Positions 55,101 to 63,712 of a DNA stretch of 64,000 bases are shown here, piece by piece. Position numbers and translations under genes: made by a program. The notes under the pieces were generated by a model. That model was not told the DNA's origin, ran no database searches, and saw only the letters and a list, made by a program, of their open reading frames with translations. The stretch lies in the NCBI RefSeq assembly GCF_022012475.1, contig NZ_JAKLWS010000018.1, forward strand, positions 20,224 to 84,223, read 5' to 3'. Source of the DNA: Rhodohalobacter sulfatireducens (GTDB lineage Bacteria; Bacteroidota; Rhodothermia; Balneolales; Balneolaceae). Within the stretch, counting starts at the first letter, position 1. The number at the start of each line of letters is the position of its first letter.

Positions 55101-56654
55101 GAGTGCTACACTCATACTGTTAGCAAGTGTACTGAGCAATCGGACATCAGAATCACTAAAAGCAAATTCAATATCAACATTTTGGAGACTAACATATCCG
55201 CGAACAGAATCACCGATGATCAAGGGAACAAATAATGCCGATTTTGGCAATCGGGTACCCGGGACAGCTTCTGGCTTAAACCCTAAAATTTCCTCTGCTT
55301 TTTCAGGAAAGCTTTCGTTGATAATAATGAGCTCTTTTGTGTCGATAAGCTGCTTTCGAAAATTGTCAATAGGTCTTGGTTCCGGATAAAAGCGTTCACC
55401 ATTCTCAAAATTATATTGAAAATGTTCTTCAGATTTTTCGTGATCAAACGTACATATTGTGACACTTTGAGCATCAAACAAATTCCTTATTCGATCTCCA
55501 ACAAGATCGTAAATGCTCTGCAGATCCATTTCGGCTACCAATCCCTCCTGAACGCTATTGATCACAGCCAGTTCTGCATTTCGTTGTTCTGTTTCATTGA
55601 ACAGACGGGCATTTTCCAGGGCTACACTCATACTGTTTGAAAGTGTGCTGAGCAGGCGTACGTCGGAATCGGAAAATGCATTTTCATGATCTAAATTCTG
55701 AAGGCTCACACACCCCCGGATTTCATCCCCAACGATTAATGGTACAAATACCAGGGATTTTGGCAGCCGGGTGCCGGGAACTGTATTTTTTCCCTCTCCC
55801 GTAATTTTAAAGATTGTTTCATCTGCATCTTCATTGACAAGTAAAAGTTTTTTGTTGTCAATCAACCACTGTCGAATTTTATCGAGTGGTCTGGGCTCTG
55901 GATATAAACGTTCCCCATCTTCATACAAATATTGAAAATGCTCTGTTGAGGAGTCAAGATCAAAGGTATAAATACCCGTAACCTGCGCGTCAAATAGATT
56001 TCGCAAACGATTCCCAACCAAGTCATATATCCCCTGCATATCCATCTCGGCAACCAGGCCCTGCTGTACACTGTTGATGACGGCGAGTTCAGCATTACGC
56101 TGTTCGGTTTCGTTAAACAGACGGGCATTTTCCAGCGCCATACTTACGCTGTTTGCCATCGTATTAAGCAGGCGCACATCTGAATCACTAAATGCATGTT
56201 CGCGATCAAGATTTTGTAATGTGATATACCCGAACACGTTCTCGCCGGATGCCATGGGTACGTAAAGAGCAGATTTCGTAGGTTTTGTGCCTTCGGCTAC
56301 AGTCGGTTCTTCTCCGGTAATTTCCCGCCAGGCATCATCGGCATCTTCATTAATAAGGATCAATTTCCCGGTTTCAATTAAACGCCTGCGAAGGTTATCG
56401 ATCGGGCGTACAGGTATGTCATGGAGTTGGTCATCCTCATAGAGATAGTGAAATTGCTCTGTGTTTTGGTCGTGATCGAATGTACAAATACCAACAACCT
56501 GGGCATCAAATAGATTACGGACTTTTTCACCCAGCAGATCATAGATCTCCTGCATCTCTTTTTTTGCAAGAATACCTTCTTGAACACTATTTACAACAGC
56601 GATTTCAGCTTCGCGCTGTTCCAGTTTTTGTGATAATTCCGACTTTCCTGCCAT
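52143..56654 (-). CDS. Giant sensor histidine kinase with seven GAF domains
   Basis: Cytoplasmic histidine kinase of 1503 residues without membrane segments or signal peptide. Six related GAF modules of about 172 residues (roughly 8-1052), each starting AVINSVQ.GLV.EMD.Q.IYDLVGDRIR.LFDAQ and ending SNSMSVALENARLFNETEQ, are followed by a seventh, different GAF (about 1053-1220: LQTVNRISQALVSQLEFDAL). A short coiled coil leads to the DHp helix LASLGQLTAGIAHEIKNPLN (phospho-His near 1250) and an HATPase with N box NLCNNAFDAM, DNGPGIP and GTGLGLSITNDI. GAFs may bind small ligands or redox signals. Adjacent kinase genes are paralogues. Module 3-4 DNA is almost identical over about 107 bp, so units have been recently copied or converted. 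Confidence 0.95.
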   Translation of the reverse strand: MAGKSELSQKLEQREAEIAVVNSVQEGILAKKEMQEIYDLLGEKVRNLFDAQVVGICTFDHDQNTEQFHYLYEDDQLHDIPVRPIDNLRRRLIETGKLILINEDADDAWREITGEEPTVAEGTKPTKSALYVPMASGENVFGYITLQNLDREHAFSDSDVRLLNTMANSVSMALENARLFNETEQRNAELAVINSVQQGLVAEMDMQGIYDLVGNRLRNLFDAQVTGIYTFDLDSSTEHFQYLYEDGERLYPEPRPLDKIRQWLIDNKKLLLVNEDADETIFKITGEGKNTVPGTRLPKSLVFVPLIVGDEIRGCVSLQNLDHENAFSDSDVRLLSTLSNSMSVALENARLFNETEQRNAELAVINSVQEGLVAEMDLQSIYDLVGDRIRNLFDAQSVTICTFDHEKSEEHFQYNFENGERFYPEPRPIDNFRKQLIDTKELIIINESFPEKAEEILGFKPEAVPGTRLPKSALFVPLIIGDSVRGYVSLQNVDIEFAFSDSDVRLLSTLANSMSVALENARLFNETEQRNAELAVINSVQQGLVAEMDLQSIYDLVGDRIRDLFDAQVAMICTFDHDSGKEIFQYQYEDGERLYPDPRPLDNFRKRLIKTKEMILINEKFPDRAQEILGIKPEAVPGTDLPKSVLFVPLVIGDSVRGYVSLQNLDREQAFPVSDVRLLSTLANSMSVALENARLFNETEQRNAELAVINSVQQGLVAEMDMQGIYDLVGDRIRELFDAQVVGISTFDSKREMELFQYSFEDGKRMYHDPKPLDKVRKLLISKKKMLIFNENLLTDVAAILEKEPEALPGTEMPKSALFVPMKIGDKVRGYVTLQNLDKERAFSNSDIRLLGTLINSMSVAIENARLFNETTRLLAETEQRNAELAVINSVQDGLVREMDMGAIYKLVGEKICDVLDTQTMIIRTFDHDTGLEYWQYAVENGEEITVDPQPFIFANKILIDNKEHLLINEDFAGWAAKHGEAPATKGLAPKSALFVPMIVGETVVGSVSLQNVEEEHAFTESDLQLITTLTNSMSVAIENARLFNETARLLAETEQRATELQTVNRISQALVSQLEFDALINLVGELMKETFKADIVYVALHNRETDMIHFPFEYGDKSEPRKFGDGFTEKIIKSNKPLLINKDIEEIQDQLQAKQIGKATSSYLGVPISIGDKPTGVISVQSTEQENRFNVNDQRLLTTIAANVGVAMQNAESYEKLRSALNDLKAAQEQLVQQEKLASLGQLTAGIAHEIKNPLNFVNNFSDLSVELLQEIRDELETVRAYRDTTLPGDAMDLAVEILDDVEMNLKKIHEHGTRADGIVKSMLQHSRGGSGKVEPTDMNALIKEYVNLSFHGMRASKNPINVDINLNLDENAKEIPLIAEDFSRVILNLCNNAFDAMREKLQNADNSSGSGDSYTPELKVSTEHNDRYLNIKIEDNGPGIPPELKDKILQPFFTTKKGKEGTGLGLSITNDIVKGHGGQMDVETEPDSFTRFFVKIPYQSK
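52396..52430. repeat. Inverted repeat inside kinase gene (linker between N box and G1)
   Basis: AGTTCTGG (52396-52403) and CCAGAACT (52423-52430) are perfect 8-bp arms. The encoded linker is LQNADNSSGSGDSYTPELK, at the same protein position where the two neighbouring kinase paralogues carry other palindromes. Confidence 0.6.
53498..56633 (-). repeat. Tandem GAF-encoding repeats, six units of about 516 bp
   Basis: Units recur every ~516 bp. Stretches 54502-54608 and 55018-55124 agree in all but two of 107 bases by eye (gct[g/a]tta, ctc[a/g]ttaaag), much closer than the protein as a whole. The units diverge most in the central ligand-facing region (EDGERLYP...EILG... part), while the start and the ALENARLFNETEQRNAE end are conserved. 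Confidence 0.85.
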
Positions 56655-56666
56655 ATGCTTTACATC

Positions 56667-59600
56667 TTATGAATTGTTGAGAGTAACTGCCATGATGGTC
56701 CCATCTTTTTTTGTGAGAATATCAAGAACGCCTCCGTGTGCTTTGATAATATCGTTGGTGATCGACAATCCCAAACCTGTTCCTTCGGTACCTTTTTTGG
56801 TCGTAAAAAAGGGTTGAAGAACCTTGTCTTTCATCTCATCCGGAATACCCGGCCCGTTATCTTCAATTTCGATGATGATGGTTGAACCTTTTTGTCGTGT
56901 TCGAACGGTTAATTTCGGTTCATATTTTTGAGGAGTATTATCTGATAGCTGTAGTCCCGACTGCTGTCGGGATGTCAGCTTGTCTCTCATCGCGTCGAAG
57001 GCATTGTTGCAAAGGTTTAATACTACCCTTGAGAAATCCTCAGAAATGAGTGGCACCGTTTCAATCTCGTCATCCAGTTCCAGGTTTATATCTACATTAA
57101 TGGGGTCCTTCCCGGCCCGCATTCCATGAAAAGCCAGGTTTACATACTCGTTTATTAGTGCATTCAGATCAGTGTTTTCTTTAATACCGCTTCCTCCGCG
57201 AGAATGCAATAACATCGATTTAACAATGCTATCGGCGCGTGAACCGTGTTCATAGATTTTTTTAAGATTGGATTCGATGTCGTCCAAGATAGCGGTCAGC
57301 TGATGACTGTCAGCTGTTAGAATCTCATTCACTTCATCCCTTGCTTCTTCCACCAACTCAATGCTTAAATCCGAAAAGTTATTTACAAAATTCAACGGGT
57401 TTTTGATTTCATGCGCGATCCCCGCTGTAAGTTGACCCAGCGACGCCAGCTTCTCTTGTTGAACAAGCTGATTCTGAGTAGTTTTCAGTTCACTTAATGT
57501 TGCATTTAGCTGGCGGTAAGCCGATGCGTTGTCCAGGGCAATAGCTGCATAGGTTGCAAGGTTCCGAAGCAGGTTGATGTGATATTCGGTATATGCGTTT
57601 TTCTTGAAGCTCTGCGTAGTTATCACACCAATTACATTTCCTTGTTGTATCAAAGGCAGATAGATAACTGAATCGGAAAACTCTCCCTCAACAGGCTGTT
57701 TATATTCTTCAACATATTTGGTGTACTCATTTGCAAAATCGCCAATAATAATCTCTTTCTTGTTTTTAAAACACCAAACAGCAATTCTTGATTCTTCATC
57801 CAGACTGTAAGAATAGGGTGGAAGCATCTCTCCTTTTTCTTTTGTAGCCGGAAATTCGAGTCGTTTATTTTGACCATTGTAGATGCCCACTCCAAAAATT
57901 GCAGCATCCATCAAAGCGTTTACATTTTCATATACCGTTTCAATAATTTTATCAACCGAGAGGGTAGATGTAATGGTTTGCCCGATTTTACTAAGCTGTT
58001 CCGTATCGGATCTTCTCTTGTTTTCGGCTTCGGCTCTGAGCTCAGCTTCACGCAGTGCGGCACGTTCCTGTTCCTTAATACTGAGCCGTTTACGCTGAAA
58101 CCGATCGACCCCGAAAACCGAAAGTCCGAGCATTCCCGCAAACAGTAAATAGGCCCACCAGGTTTGATACCAGGGTGGAAGAATAGAGAGGCCGATGGAC
58201 GCCCCTTGCTCGTTCCATACTCCATCCGAATTGGCTGCTTTTACTTTGAACGTATAATCGCCCGGAGATAGATTGGTATAGGTTGCCGAACGGTCGGTAT
58301 TAGCGTCCACCCAATCCTGATCGTATCCCTCCAACTGATACTGATATTGGTTTCTGTTTGAATTCGAGTAATGCAGTGCTACATAATTAATGGTAATTTC
58401 ATTCTGATTGTGTCTAAGCGTAATTCTTTCCGTCTTGGAAAGAGCATCTTGCAGGGGAGAATTGGGCCCAATTTCCAGGGACTTATTGAAAATCTTAAAA
58501 TCGGCGATTGCAACCTGGGGTGGATTCTCGTTGATTTTAAGTTGACCGGGAACAAAGGCTGTAACTCCTTTTGAACTGCCGAAATACAGAGCACCGCTTT
58601 TACTTTTGAAGTAGGCATTTTGATTGTATTCAAGCGCAATCAAGCCGTCATCTAAACCATAGTTTCGAATAGCGAAGGTTCCAGGATCAAAATTTGTAAT
58701 GCCGCCATTTGAGCTCATCCAAAGGGTGCCGTTTTCATCCATTAGTAACCCATAGATATGATTGTCAGCCAAACCATCTTCTTTAGTAAAATGTGTGGCG
58801 GTATTTGTTTTGGTATCGAATCGGTTCAGGCCGGAGCTTTGAGTTGCGATCCATAAAATTGATGGGTCAGAATCTTGGGGAACCACACCAAAAATAACAT
58901 CATCACTTATTGATGTTGTGTCTGATGGATTATAGGAAAAAACTTCGGAGGTTTTCGTCATTATATCGTATCGAACCAGGCCATCAGCAGTACCGAGCCA
59001 TATGAGTTGGTTTTCGACGTCTTCATAGATATCAAGCACAATCGGCTCAAACTCCCATCCCTCAGGGGCCACGTTGATCTTTGTAAATGTTCCCGTTTCA
59101 GTATCAAATAGGTCCAGCCCGCCAACATTTGCAAGCCACAATTTATTGGCGTCGCTAAGGGTTGGTTGCATATCAAATATATTATTCTTTCGCCCTTCAT
59201 CCTGCTGAAACCGGGTAACAGCACCCGTCTCACGATCCAAACGGCTTAAACCTACATTTCCTGCCACCCAAAAGCCGCCGTTCTCGTCTTCAGCAAATCT
59301 CCAATAAAGGCCGGGCAGAAGTGTATTTGCATTATCGGGATCAAATTGATGGTACTTTACGATTCTTCTCTCAGGATTATACTGGGTAAGGTAACGAGTA
59401 GATGGCCCGGCATCTGTTCCAATCCAAAGAGTTCCGTTTTGATCTTCATAAATTCCCCAAACAATACCGGGAGCCAGGCTTTCAGAGTCCTCAGGGTCAT
59501 GTCTCAGATGTGAAAAGTTTACAGCACCCGGATTAAAAGTACTAACTCCTTCCGCGGTATAACCAACCCAGATTGTACCCGAACGATCTGCATATATAGA

Positions 59601-60710
59601 TTGTGAGTAATCTTCAGCAAGGCTATTGGGATCTCTGGGATCGTGCCGATACGTTGTGAACTCCTCCGTTCGTACATCAAAACGGGCAACTCCTGTTCCG
59701 GGCCCGGTAACCCAAAATACACCTTTCAAATTAGGATCGGGGACAACTGCATGGATTAAGTTTAGGGGGTTCACATTATCTGCGTCGTTGGGTTCAATCA
59801 GAAAGCGTTCATAATCTCCTGTATTGCTGTCGAAACGAAGCAGTCCATTACCTGTAGAAACCCAATGTATGCCGGGCTCATCCGGAGAATGGTGTATACC
59901 CAACACATTACTTGGTTCCCCGTATCTTTCCGGGGCATCCGGATCGAAGAGAAAGCGAGTGATTTCGTCGGTCTCGGGGTTGATTCGGTTCAAACCGTTT
60001 ACACTTCCGATCCAAATATTCCCTTCAGGGTCTTCATCAATGAAAAATAGATTATTGCTTGTGATTGTTGATGAATCCTCATGATCATGGCGGAAATGCT
60101 GAAAATGTCCGTCATTATCTGCTTGCATTCGGTTCAGCCCTTCACTCTCTGTGGTAACCCATAAATCACCGGAGCTATCTTCATAAACAAATCGGGTCCA
60201 ATTGCTTGAGATAGTCGTCGAATCATCCGGGTTGTGCATATAATGTTTGAATGTACCTGTAGCCCTGTCCATCCGGTTCAAACCGCTTGAATTTGTTGCC
60301 ACCCATAAATCACCGTTCTCGGATTCATCTACCTGCCAAACCCATCCCTCTGAGAGAGATGTTGAATCAAAGGCTGTGTATTCATAGACTTTAAATTCAT
60401 AGCCGTCATACCTGTGGAGCCCGCTTTGGGTGCTGATCCAGATATATCCCTGGCTGTCTTGTGTAATGAAATTCGCACTTCCCTGGGCAAGACCATCACC
60501 CACTTTCAGATGTTCAAATCGAAGGGTAGGAGCTTCTGTGGAAAGCAATGATGTTGGTGCATTTTCACCTTGCGCAGAAAGGATATCCAAACCTACTACA
60601 AGTGTAAAGAATAGAACAACAGACAAAAGTCTGAATACTTGTGATTTCTTCACATGATGGGCCCTTGCGATGTATTGGTTTAATAATTTGTTATTTGATG
60701 TATGGCTCAT
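56667..60710 (-). CDS. Reg_prop/Y_Y_Y hybrid-type sensor histidine kinase with GAF
   Basis: Membrane-spanning kinase of 1347 residues. A cleavable or anchor-like N-terminal helix (about 23-47) precedes a periplasmic double propeller (about 65-770), about 14 Reg_prop-like blades (GLHRYDGYEF, GLNRMDRATG, GLVRYDIMTK, GLNRFDTKTN, each with W-x-A/G-T/S upstream). A Y_Y_Y domain (about 780-845: YQYQLEGYDQDWVD, ATYTNLSPGDYTFKVKA) leads to one transmembrane helix (about 849-868), a coiled coil, one GAF (about 915-1065), DHp with HEIKNPLNF (His near 1102) and HATPase ending GTGLGLSITNDI. Unlike Bacteroides hybrid systems it has no receiver or AraC output of its own. It starts 3 bp after the 977-residue kinase gene and lies 12 bp before the 1503-residue one. 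Confidence 0.95.
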   Translation of the reverse strand: MSHTSNNKLLNQYIARAHHVKKSQVFRLLSVVLFFTLVVGLDILSAQGENAPTSLLSTEAPTLRFEHLKVGDGLAQGSANFITQDSQGYIWISTQSGLHRYDGYEFKVYEYTAFDSTSLSEGWVWQVDESENGDLWVATNSSGLNRMDRATGTFKHYMHNPDDSTTISSNWTRFVYEDSSGDLWVTTESEGLNRMQADNDGHFQHFRHDHEDSSTITSNNLFFIDEDPEGNIWIGSVNGLNRINPETDEITRFLFDPDAPERYGEPSNVLGIHHSPDEPGIHWVSTGNGLLRFDSNTGDYERFLIEPNDADNVNPLNLIHAVVPDPNLKGVFWVTGPGTGVARFDVRTEEFTTYRHDPRDPNSLAEDYSQSIYADRSGTIWVGYTAEGVSTFNPGAVNFSHLRHDPEDSESLAPGIVWGIYEDQNGTLWIGTDAGPSTRYLTQYNPERRIVKYHQFDPDNANTLLPGLYWRFAEDENGGFWVAGNVGLSRLDRETGAVTRFQQDEGRKNNIFDMQPTLSDANKLWLANVGGLDLFDTETGTFTKINVAPEGWEFEPIVLDIYEDVENQLIWLGTADGLVRYDIMTKTSEVFSYNPSDTTSISDDVIFGVVPQDSDPSILWIATQSSGLNRFDTKTNTATHFTKEDGLADNHIYGLLMDENGTLWMSSNGGITNFDPGTFAIRNYGLDDGLIALEYNQNAYFKSKSGALYFGSSKGVTAFVPGQLKINENPPQVAIADFKIFNKSLEIGPNSPLQDALSKTERITLRHNQNEITINYVALHYSNSNRNQYQYQLEGYDQDWVDANTDRSATYTNLSPGDYTFKVKAANSDGVWNEQGASIGLSILPPWYQTWWAYLLFAGMLGLSVFGVDRFQRKRLSIKEQERAALREAELRAEAENKRRSDTEQLSKIGQTITSTLSVDKIIETVYENVNALMDAAIFGVGIYNGQNKRLEFPATKEKGEMLPPYSYSLDEESRIAVWCFKNKKEIIIGDFANEYTKYVEEYKQPVEGEFSDSVIYLPLIQQGNVIGVITTQSFKKNAYTEYHINLLRNLATYAAIALDNASAYRQLNATLSELKTTQNQLVQQEKLASLGQLTAGIAHEIKNPLNFVNNFSDLSIELVEEARDEVNEILTADSHQLTAILDDIESNLKKIYEHGSRADSIVKSMLLHSRGGSGIKENTDLNALINEYVNLAFHGMRAGKDPINVDINLELDDEIETVPLISEDFSRVVLNLCNNAFDAMRDKLTSRQQSGLQLSDNTPQKYEPKLTVRTRQKGSTIIIEIEDNGPGIPDEMKDKVLQPFFTTKKGTEGTGLGLSITNDIIKAHGGVLDILTKKDGTIMAVTLNNS
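56955..56972. repeat. Palindrome inside Reg_prop kinase gene
   Basis: TCCCGAC-TGCT-GTCGGGA, a perfect 7-bp stem. It encodes part of the LTSRQQSGLQLSDN linker between the N box and the G1 box. CCCGAC..GTCGGG palindromes are familiar dispersed repeats in Bacteroidota. Confidence 0.7.
57292..57320. repeat. Short CAGCTG-based repeat in Reg_prop kinase gene
   Basis: GGTCAGCTGATGACTGTCAGCTG holds two GTCAGCTG units and encodes the TADSHQLTAI insertion in the DHp domain. Similar ACTGAC/CAGTTG-rich fragments lie outside genes near 28770 and 44760. Confidence 0.45.
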
Positions 60711-60713
60711 AGA

Positions 60714-63647
60714 TCATCCAGTGTATGAGATATGGATATTAAACCTGGTTCCGGTACTTTCATCTGAATATACTTCTAAATTTCCACCATGTGCTTTAAT
60801 TATATCATTAGTGATGGAAAGTCCCAGCCCGGTGCCAGCGGTTCCTTTCTTTGTTGTGAAAAAAGGCTGCAGGATTTTGTCTTTGATATCATCCGGAATT
60901 CCCGGCCCGTTGTCCTGGATTTCGATGGTTACGGTGTTGCCTGATTTATGGGTACGGATGGTGAGTTTAGGTTGGTAGCCCTCCAACCCTCCAGGGGTTT
61001 GGAACCCTTGGAGGGTTTTCTCACGCATCGCATCAAACGCATTATTGCACAAATTCAAAATCACCCGGCTAAAGTCTTCAGCAACCAGAGGGATTTCACC
61101 AACATCTTTATCCAATTGCAAATCGATATCCACATTAATCGGTTCTTTGCTTGCACGCATACCGTGGAAAGCCAGGTTCACATATTCTTTAATCACAGCA
61201 TTCAGATCGGTCTGTTCCAACTTCCCATCACCACCGCGTGAATGCTGCAGCATCGATTTTACAATTCCATCTGCACGTTTTCCATGTTCATATATCTTGT
61301 CGAGGTTCATTCCAACATCGCCAAGTGTATCAATCAAATCCGGGTTTTCAATGCCATGTGATGAAAAAATCTCTTTGAGCTCTGTTTGTATCTCCTCGAT
61401 CAGTTCTATGCTGAGATCAGAAAAGTTTGTGACAAAATTCAGTGGGTTTTTGATCTCGTGGGCAATCCCAGCTGTAAGCTGTCCGAGGCTCGCCAGTTTT
61501 TCCTGTTGAACAAGCTGTTCCTGGGCATCTTTTAAATCATTCAGTGCGGAGCGCATTTTTTGATAAGCTTCAGCATTTTGCATGGCTACGCTCACATTTG
61601 CGGCAATTGTATTCAGAAGTCGCAAATCAGTCTCGTTGAATCGATTTTCCTCTTCCGTGCTTTGAACGCTGATAACACCAATGGGCTCTTTCCCAATCAG
61701 AACGGGGACTCCCAGGAAGGAGGATGTAACCCGGCCAATCTGTTTTGCTTTTAACTGGGCACGAATATCTGCAATATCTTTATTGATGAGAAGAGGTTCA
61801 TTATTAGTGATGATCCGTTCCGTGAATCCATTTCCAAATTTACGAGGTTCGTTTTTATCCCCATATTCAAAGGGAAAATGGATCATATCTGATTTCTTGT
61901 CATACAAAGCCACATATACAATATCGGCACGAAATGTCTCTCTCATCAGTTCACCTACAAGCTTGATGAGGGCATCAAATTCAAGTTGTGAGACAAGCGC
62001 CTGGCTAATTCTGTTTACGGTTTGAAGCTCGGTGGCACGCTGTTCGGTAATGCCGAGCAGCCGAGTGGTTTCATTAAAAAGCCGGGCATTTTCGAGAGCC
62101 ACACTCATACTGTTGGCAAGAGTACTCAGCAATCGTACATCAGATTCACTAAAAGCATGCTCGCGGTCGAGGTTTTGCAGGCTTACGTATCCGCGGACTT
62201 CATCTCCTACAACCATCGGCACAAAGAGAATCGATTTTGGCATGACCGTACCGGGAATGGCTTTTACCTTGCTTCCGGTAATTTCCTCTGTTTTTTCAAG
62301 TAGGCCTTCATTAATAAACAATAACCTTTTCGTTTTTACGAGATGCTCCCGGAGTTTATCCAGTGGACGAGATTCCGGATAGATGCGGCCCCCATCCTCA
62401 TAGAAGTACTGGAAGTGCTCAATATTCTTCTCATTATCGATGGTATTAATTCCCACCACCTGGGCATCAAAAAGGTTACGAATACGATCTCCCACGAGGT
62501 CATAAATTCCCTGCATATCCATCTCAGCCACAAGACCCTGCTGCACGCTGTTAATTACCGCCAGTTCTGCATTTCGCTGTTCGGTTTCGTTAAACAGGCG
62601 AGCGTTTTCAAGAGCTACACTCATACTGTTTGAAAGTGTACTCAGCAGTCGGATGTCTGATAAGCTGAATGCATGCTCTTTATCGAGATTCTGGAGTGTA
62701 ACATATCCTCTGACGGTATCGCCAACTTTTAAAGGCACATAAACCATGGATTTGGGCATGATTGTGCCGGGGACAATTTTCGGTGCTTCTCCAGTAATAT
62801 TTGTTACGGCCTGGATGGAATCCTCGGGGATGGAGATCAATTTTTGGGTGTTAATCAAACGCCGGCGCACTTTATCATACGGCCTGGGATCGGGGTAGAC
62901 CCGCTTTCCATTTTCAAAAAGATATTGGAAAAACTCTGTTTCGTCTTCCTGGTTAAACATTGAAATTCCAACCACTTGTGCATCAAACAGGTCGCGAATA
63001 CGATCTCCTACCAGGTCATAGATCCCCTGCATATCCATCTCCGCTACCAGCCCCTGCTGCACGCTGTTGATCACGGCGAGCTCGGCATTACGCTGTTCGG
63101 TTTCATTAAAAAGGCGTGCATTTTCAAGAGCAATGCTAATACTGTTCGCGAGAGTCATTAAAAGCTGAACATCGGAATCCCGGAAGGCCTGTTCTCTGTC
63201 CAGGTTTTGCAAGCTCAGGCAGCCCGTTACAATTTCATCCACAACCAGCGGAACAAAAAGAAGTGATTTTGGATATCTTGTGCCCGGTACGGGTGTAATG
63301 GCTTCTCCTGTAATCTTTTCGATGTTCTTATTGGCATTTTCATTGATCAAAAGTGTATCTGCTTTCTTTATGATCCACTTTCTGATTTTATTGAGTGGTC
63401 GGGATTCGGGGTAGAGTCGTTCCCCGTCTTCAAACAGGTATTGGAAATGTTCAAGGTCGGTATCATGGTCGAAGGTGTAGATGCCGGTAACCTGGGCATC
63501 AAACAGTTCTCTGAGCCGTTCCCCAATCAGCTCATAAATTTCCTGCATATCCTTTTTTTCAAGCAGTCCTTCCTGTACCCGACTTATAAGATCCAGCTCA
63601 GCTTCTCGCTGTTTCAGTTTTACATCTGCATTAATTTTATTTTTCAT
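60714..63647 (-). CDS. Sensor histidine kinase with four GAF domains
   Basis: Cytoplasmic kinase of 977 residues, a shorter paralogue of the 1503-residue kinase. Three related GAF modules (about 13-535: LISRVQEGLLEKKDMQEIY, AVINSVQQGLVAEMDMQG twice) are followed by the different last GAF (LQTVNRISQALVSQLEFDAL, about 540-700), then DHp LASLGQLTAGIAHEIKNPLN (His near 730) and HATPase with NLCNNAFDAM, DNGPGIP, GTAGTGLGLSITNDI. The kinase core and last GAF are nearly identical to those of the 1503-residue protein, while the modules differ in number (three against six). No transmembrane segments. It lies 65 bp after a further kinase gene cut by the window edge and 3 bp before the Reg_prop kinase. 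Its loop after the N box carries a palindromic insert. Confidence 0.95.
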   Translation of the reverse strand: MKNKINADVKLKQREAELDLISRVQEGLLEKKDMQEIYELIGERLRELFDAQVTGIYTFDHDTDLEHFQYLFEDGERLYPESRPLNKIRKWIIKKADTLLINENANKNIEKITGEAITPVPGTRYPKSLLFVPLVVDEIVTGCLSLQNLDREQAFRDSDVQLLMTLANSISIALENARLFNETEQRNAELAVINSVQQGLVAEMDMQGIYDLVGDRIRDLFDAQVVGISMFNQEDETEFFQYLFENGKRVYPDPRPYDKVRRRLINTQKLISIPEDSIQAVTNITGEAPKIVPGTIMPKSMVYVPLKVGDTVRGYVTLQNLDKEHAFSLSDIRLLSTLSNSMSVALENARLFNETEQRNAELAVINSVQQGLVAEMDMQGIYDLVGDRIRNLFDAQVVGINTIDNEKNIEHFQYFYEDGGRIYPESRPLDKLREHLVKTKRLLFINEGLLEKTEEITGSKVKAIPGTVMPKSILFVPMVVGDEVRGYVSLQNLDREHAFSESDVRLLSTLANSMSVALENARLFNETTRLLGITEQRATELQTVNRISQALVSQLEFDALIKLVGELMRETFRADIVYVALYDKKSDMIHFPFEYGDKNEPRKFGNGFTERIITNNEPLLINKDIADIRAQLKAKQIGRVTSSFLGVPVLIGKEPIGVISVQSTEEENRFNETDLRLLNTIAANVSVAMQNAEAYQKMRSALNDLKDAQEQLVQQEKLASLGQLTAGIAHEIKNPLNFVTNFSDLSIELIEEIQTELKEIFSSHGIENPDLIDTLGDVGMNLDKIYEHGKRADGIVKSMLQHSRGGDGKLEQTDLNAVIKEYVNLAFHGMRASKEPINVDIDLQLDKDVGEIPLVAEDFSRVILNLCNNAFDAMREKTLQGFQTPGGLEGYQPKLTIRTHKSGNTVTIEIQDNGPGIPDDIKDKILQPFFTTKKGTAGTGLGLSITNDIIKAHGGNLEVYSDESTGTRFNIHISYTG
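60985..61017. repeat. Palindromic element inside the four-GAF kinase gene
   Basis: AACCCTCCA (60985-60993) and TGGAGGGTT (61009-61017) pair perfectly, and inner GGGTT / AACCC continue the stem through one G-T wobble to a 3-base loop: a 15-bp stem in 33 bp. In frame it encodes TLQGFQTPGGLE between REK and GYQPKLTIRT. AACCCTCCA...TGGAGGGTT-type palindromes are known to me as intergenic repeats of Bacteroidota. Confidence 0.8.
62042..63611 (-). repeat. Tandem GAF-encoding repeats, three units
   Basis: Three units of about 515 bp homologous to those of the 1503-residue kinase gene; the second and third (INSVQQGLVAEMDMQGIYDL twice) are the closest pair. Confidence 0.8.
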
Positions 63648-63712
63648 ATTTCGTAAATAATGATTCGGAAGCTGAGTTTTTCAGGGATGGCATTACCATC
63701 ACTCATTCATCT

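Noticed and set aside
53498..56633. Regular ~516-bp repeats considered as a CRISPR or satellite array
   Set aside because: They are coding, with unit length and divergence of protein domains.
53325..56680. Many plus-strand open frames of 60-120 codons opposite the GAF kinase gene
   Set aside because: They recur at the module period and are antisense shadows of the tandem repeats.
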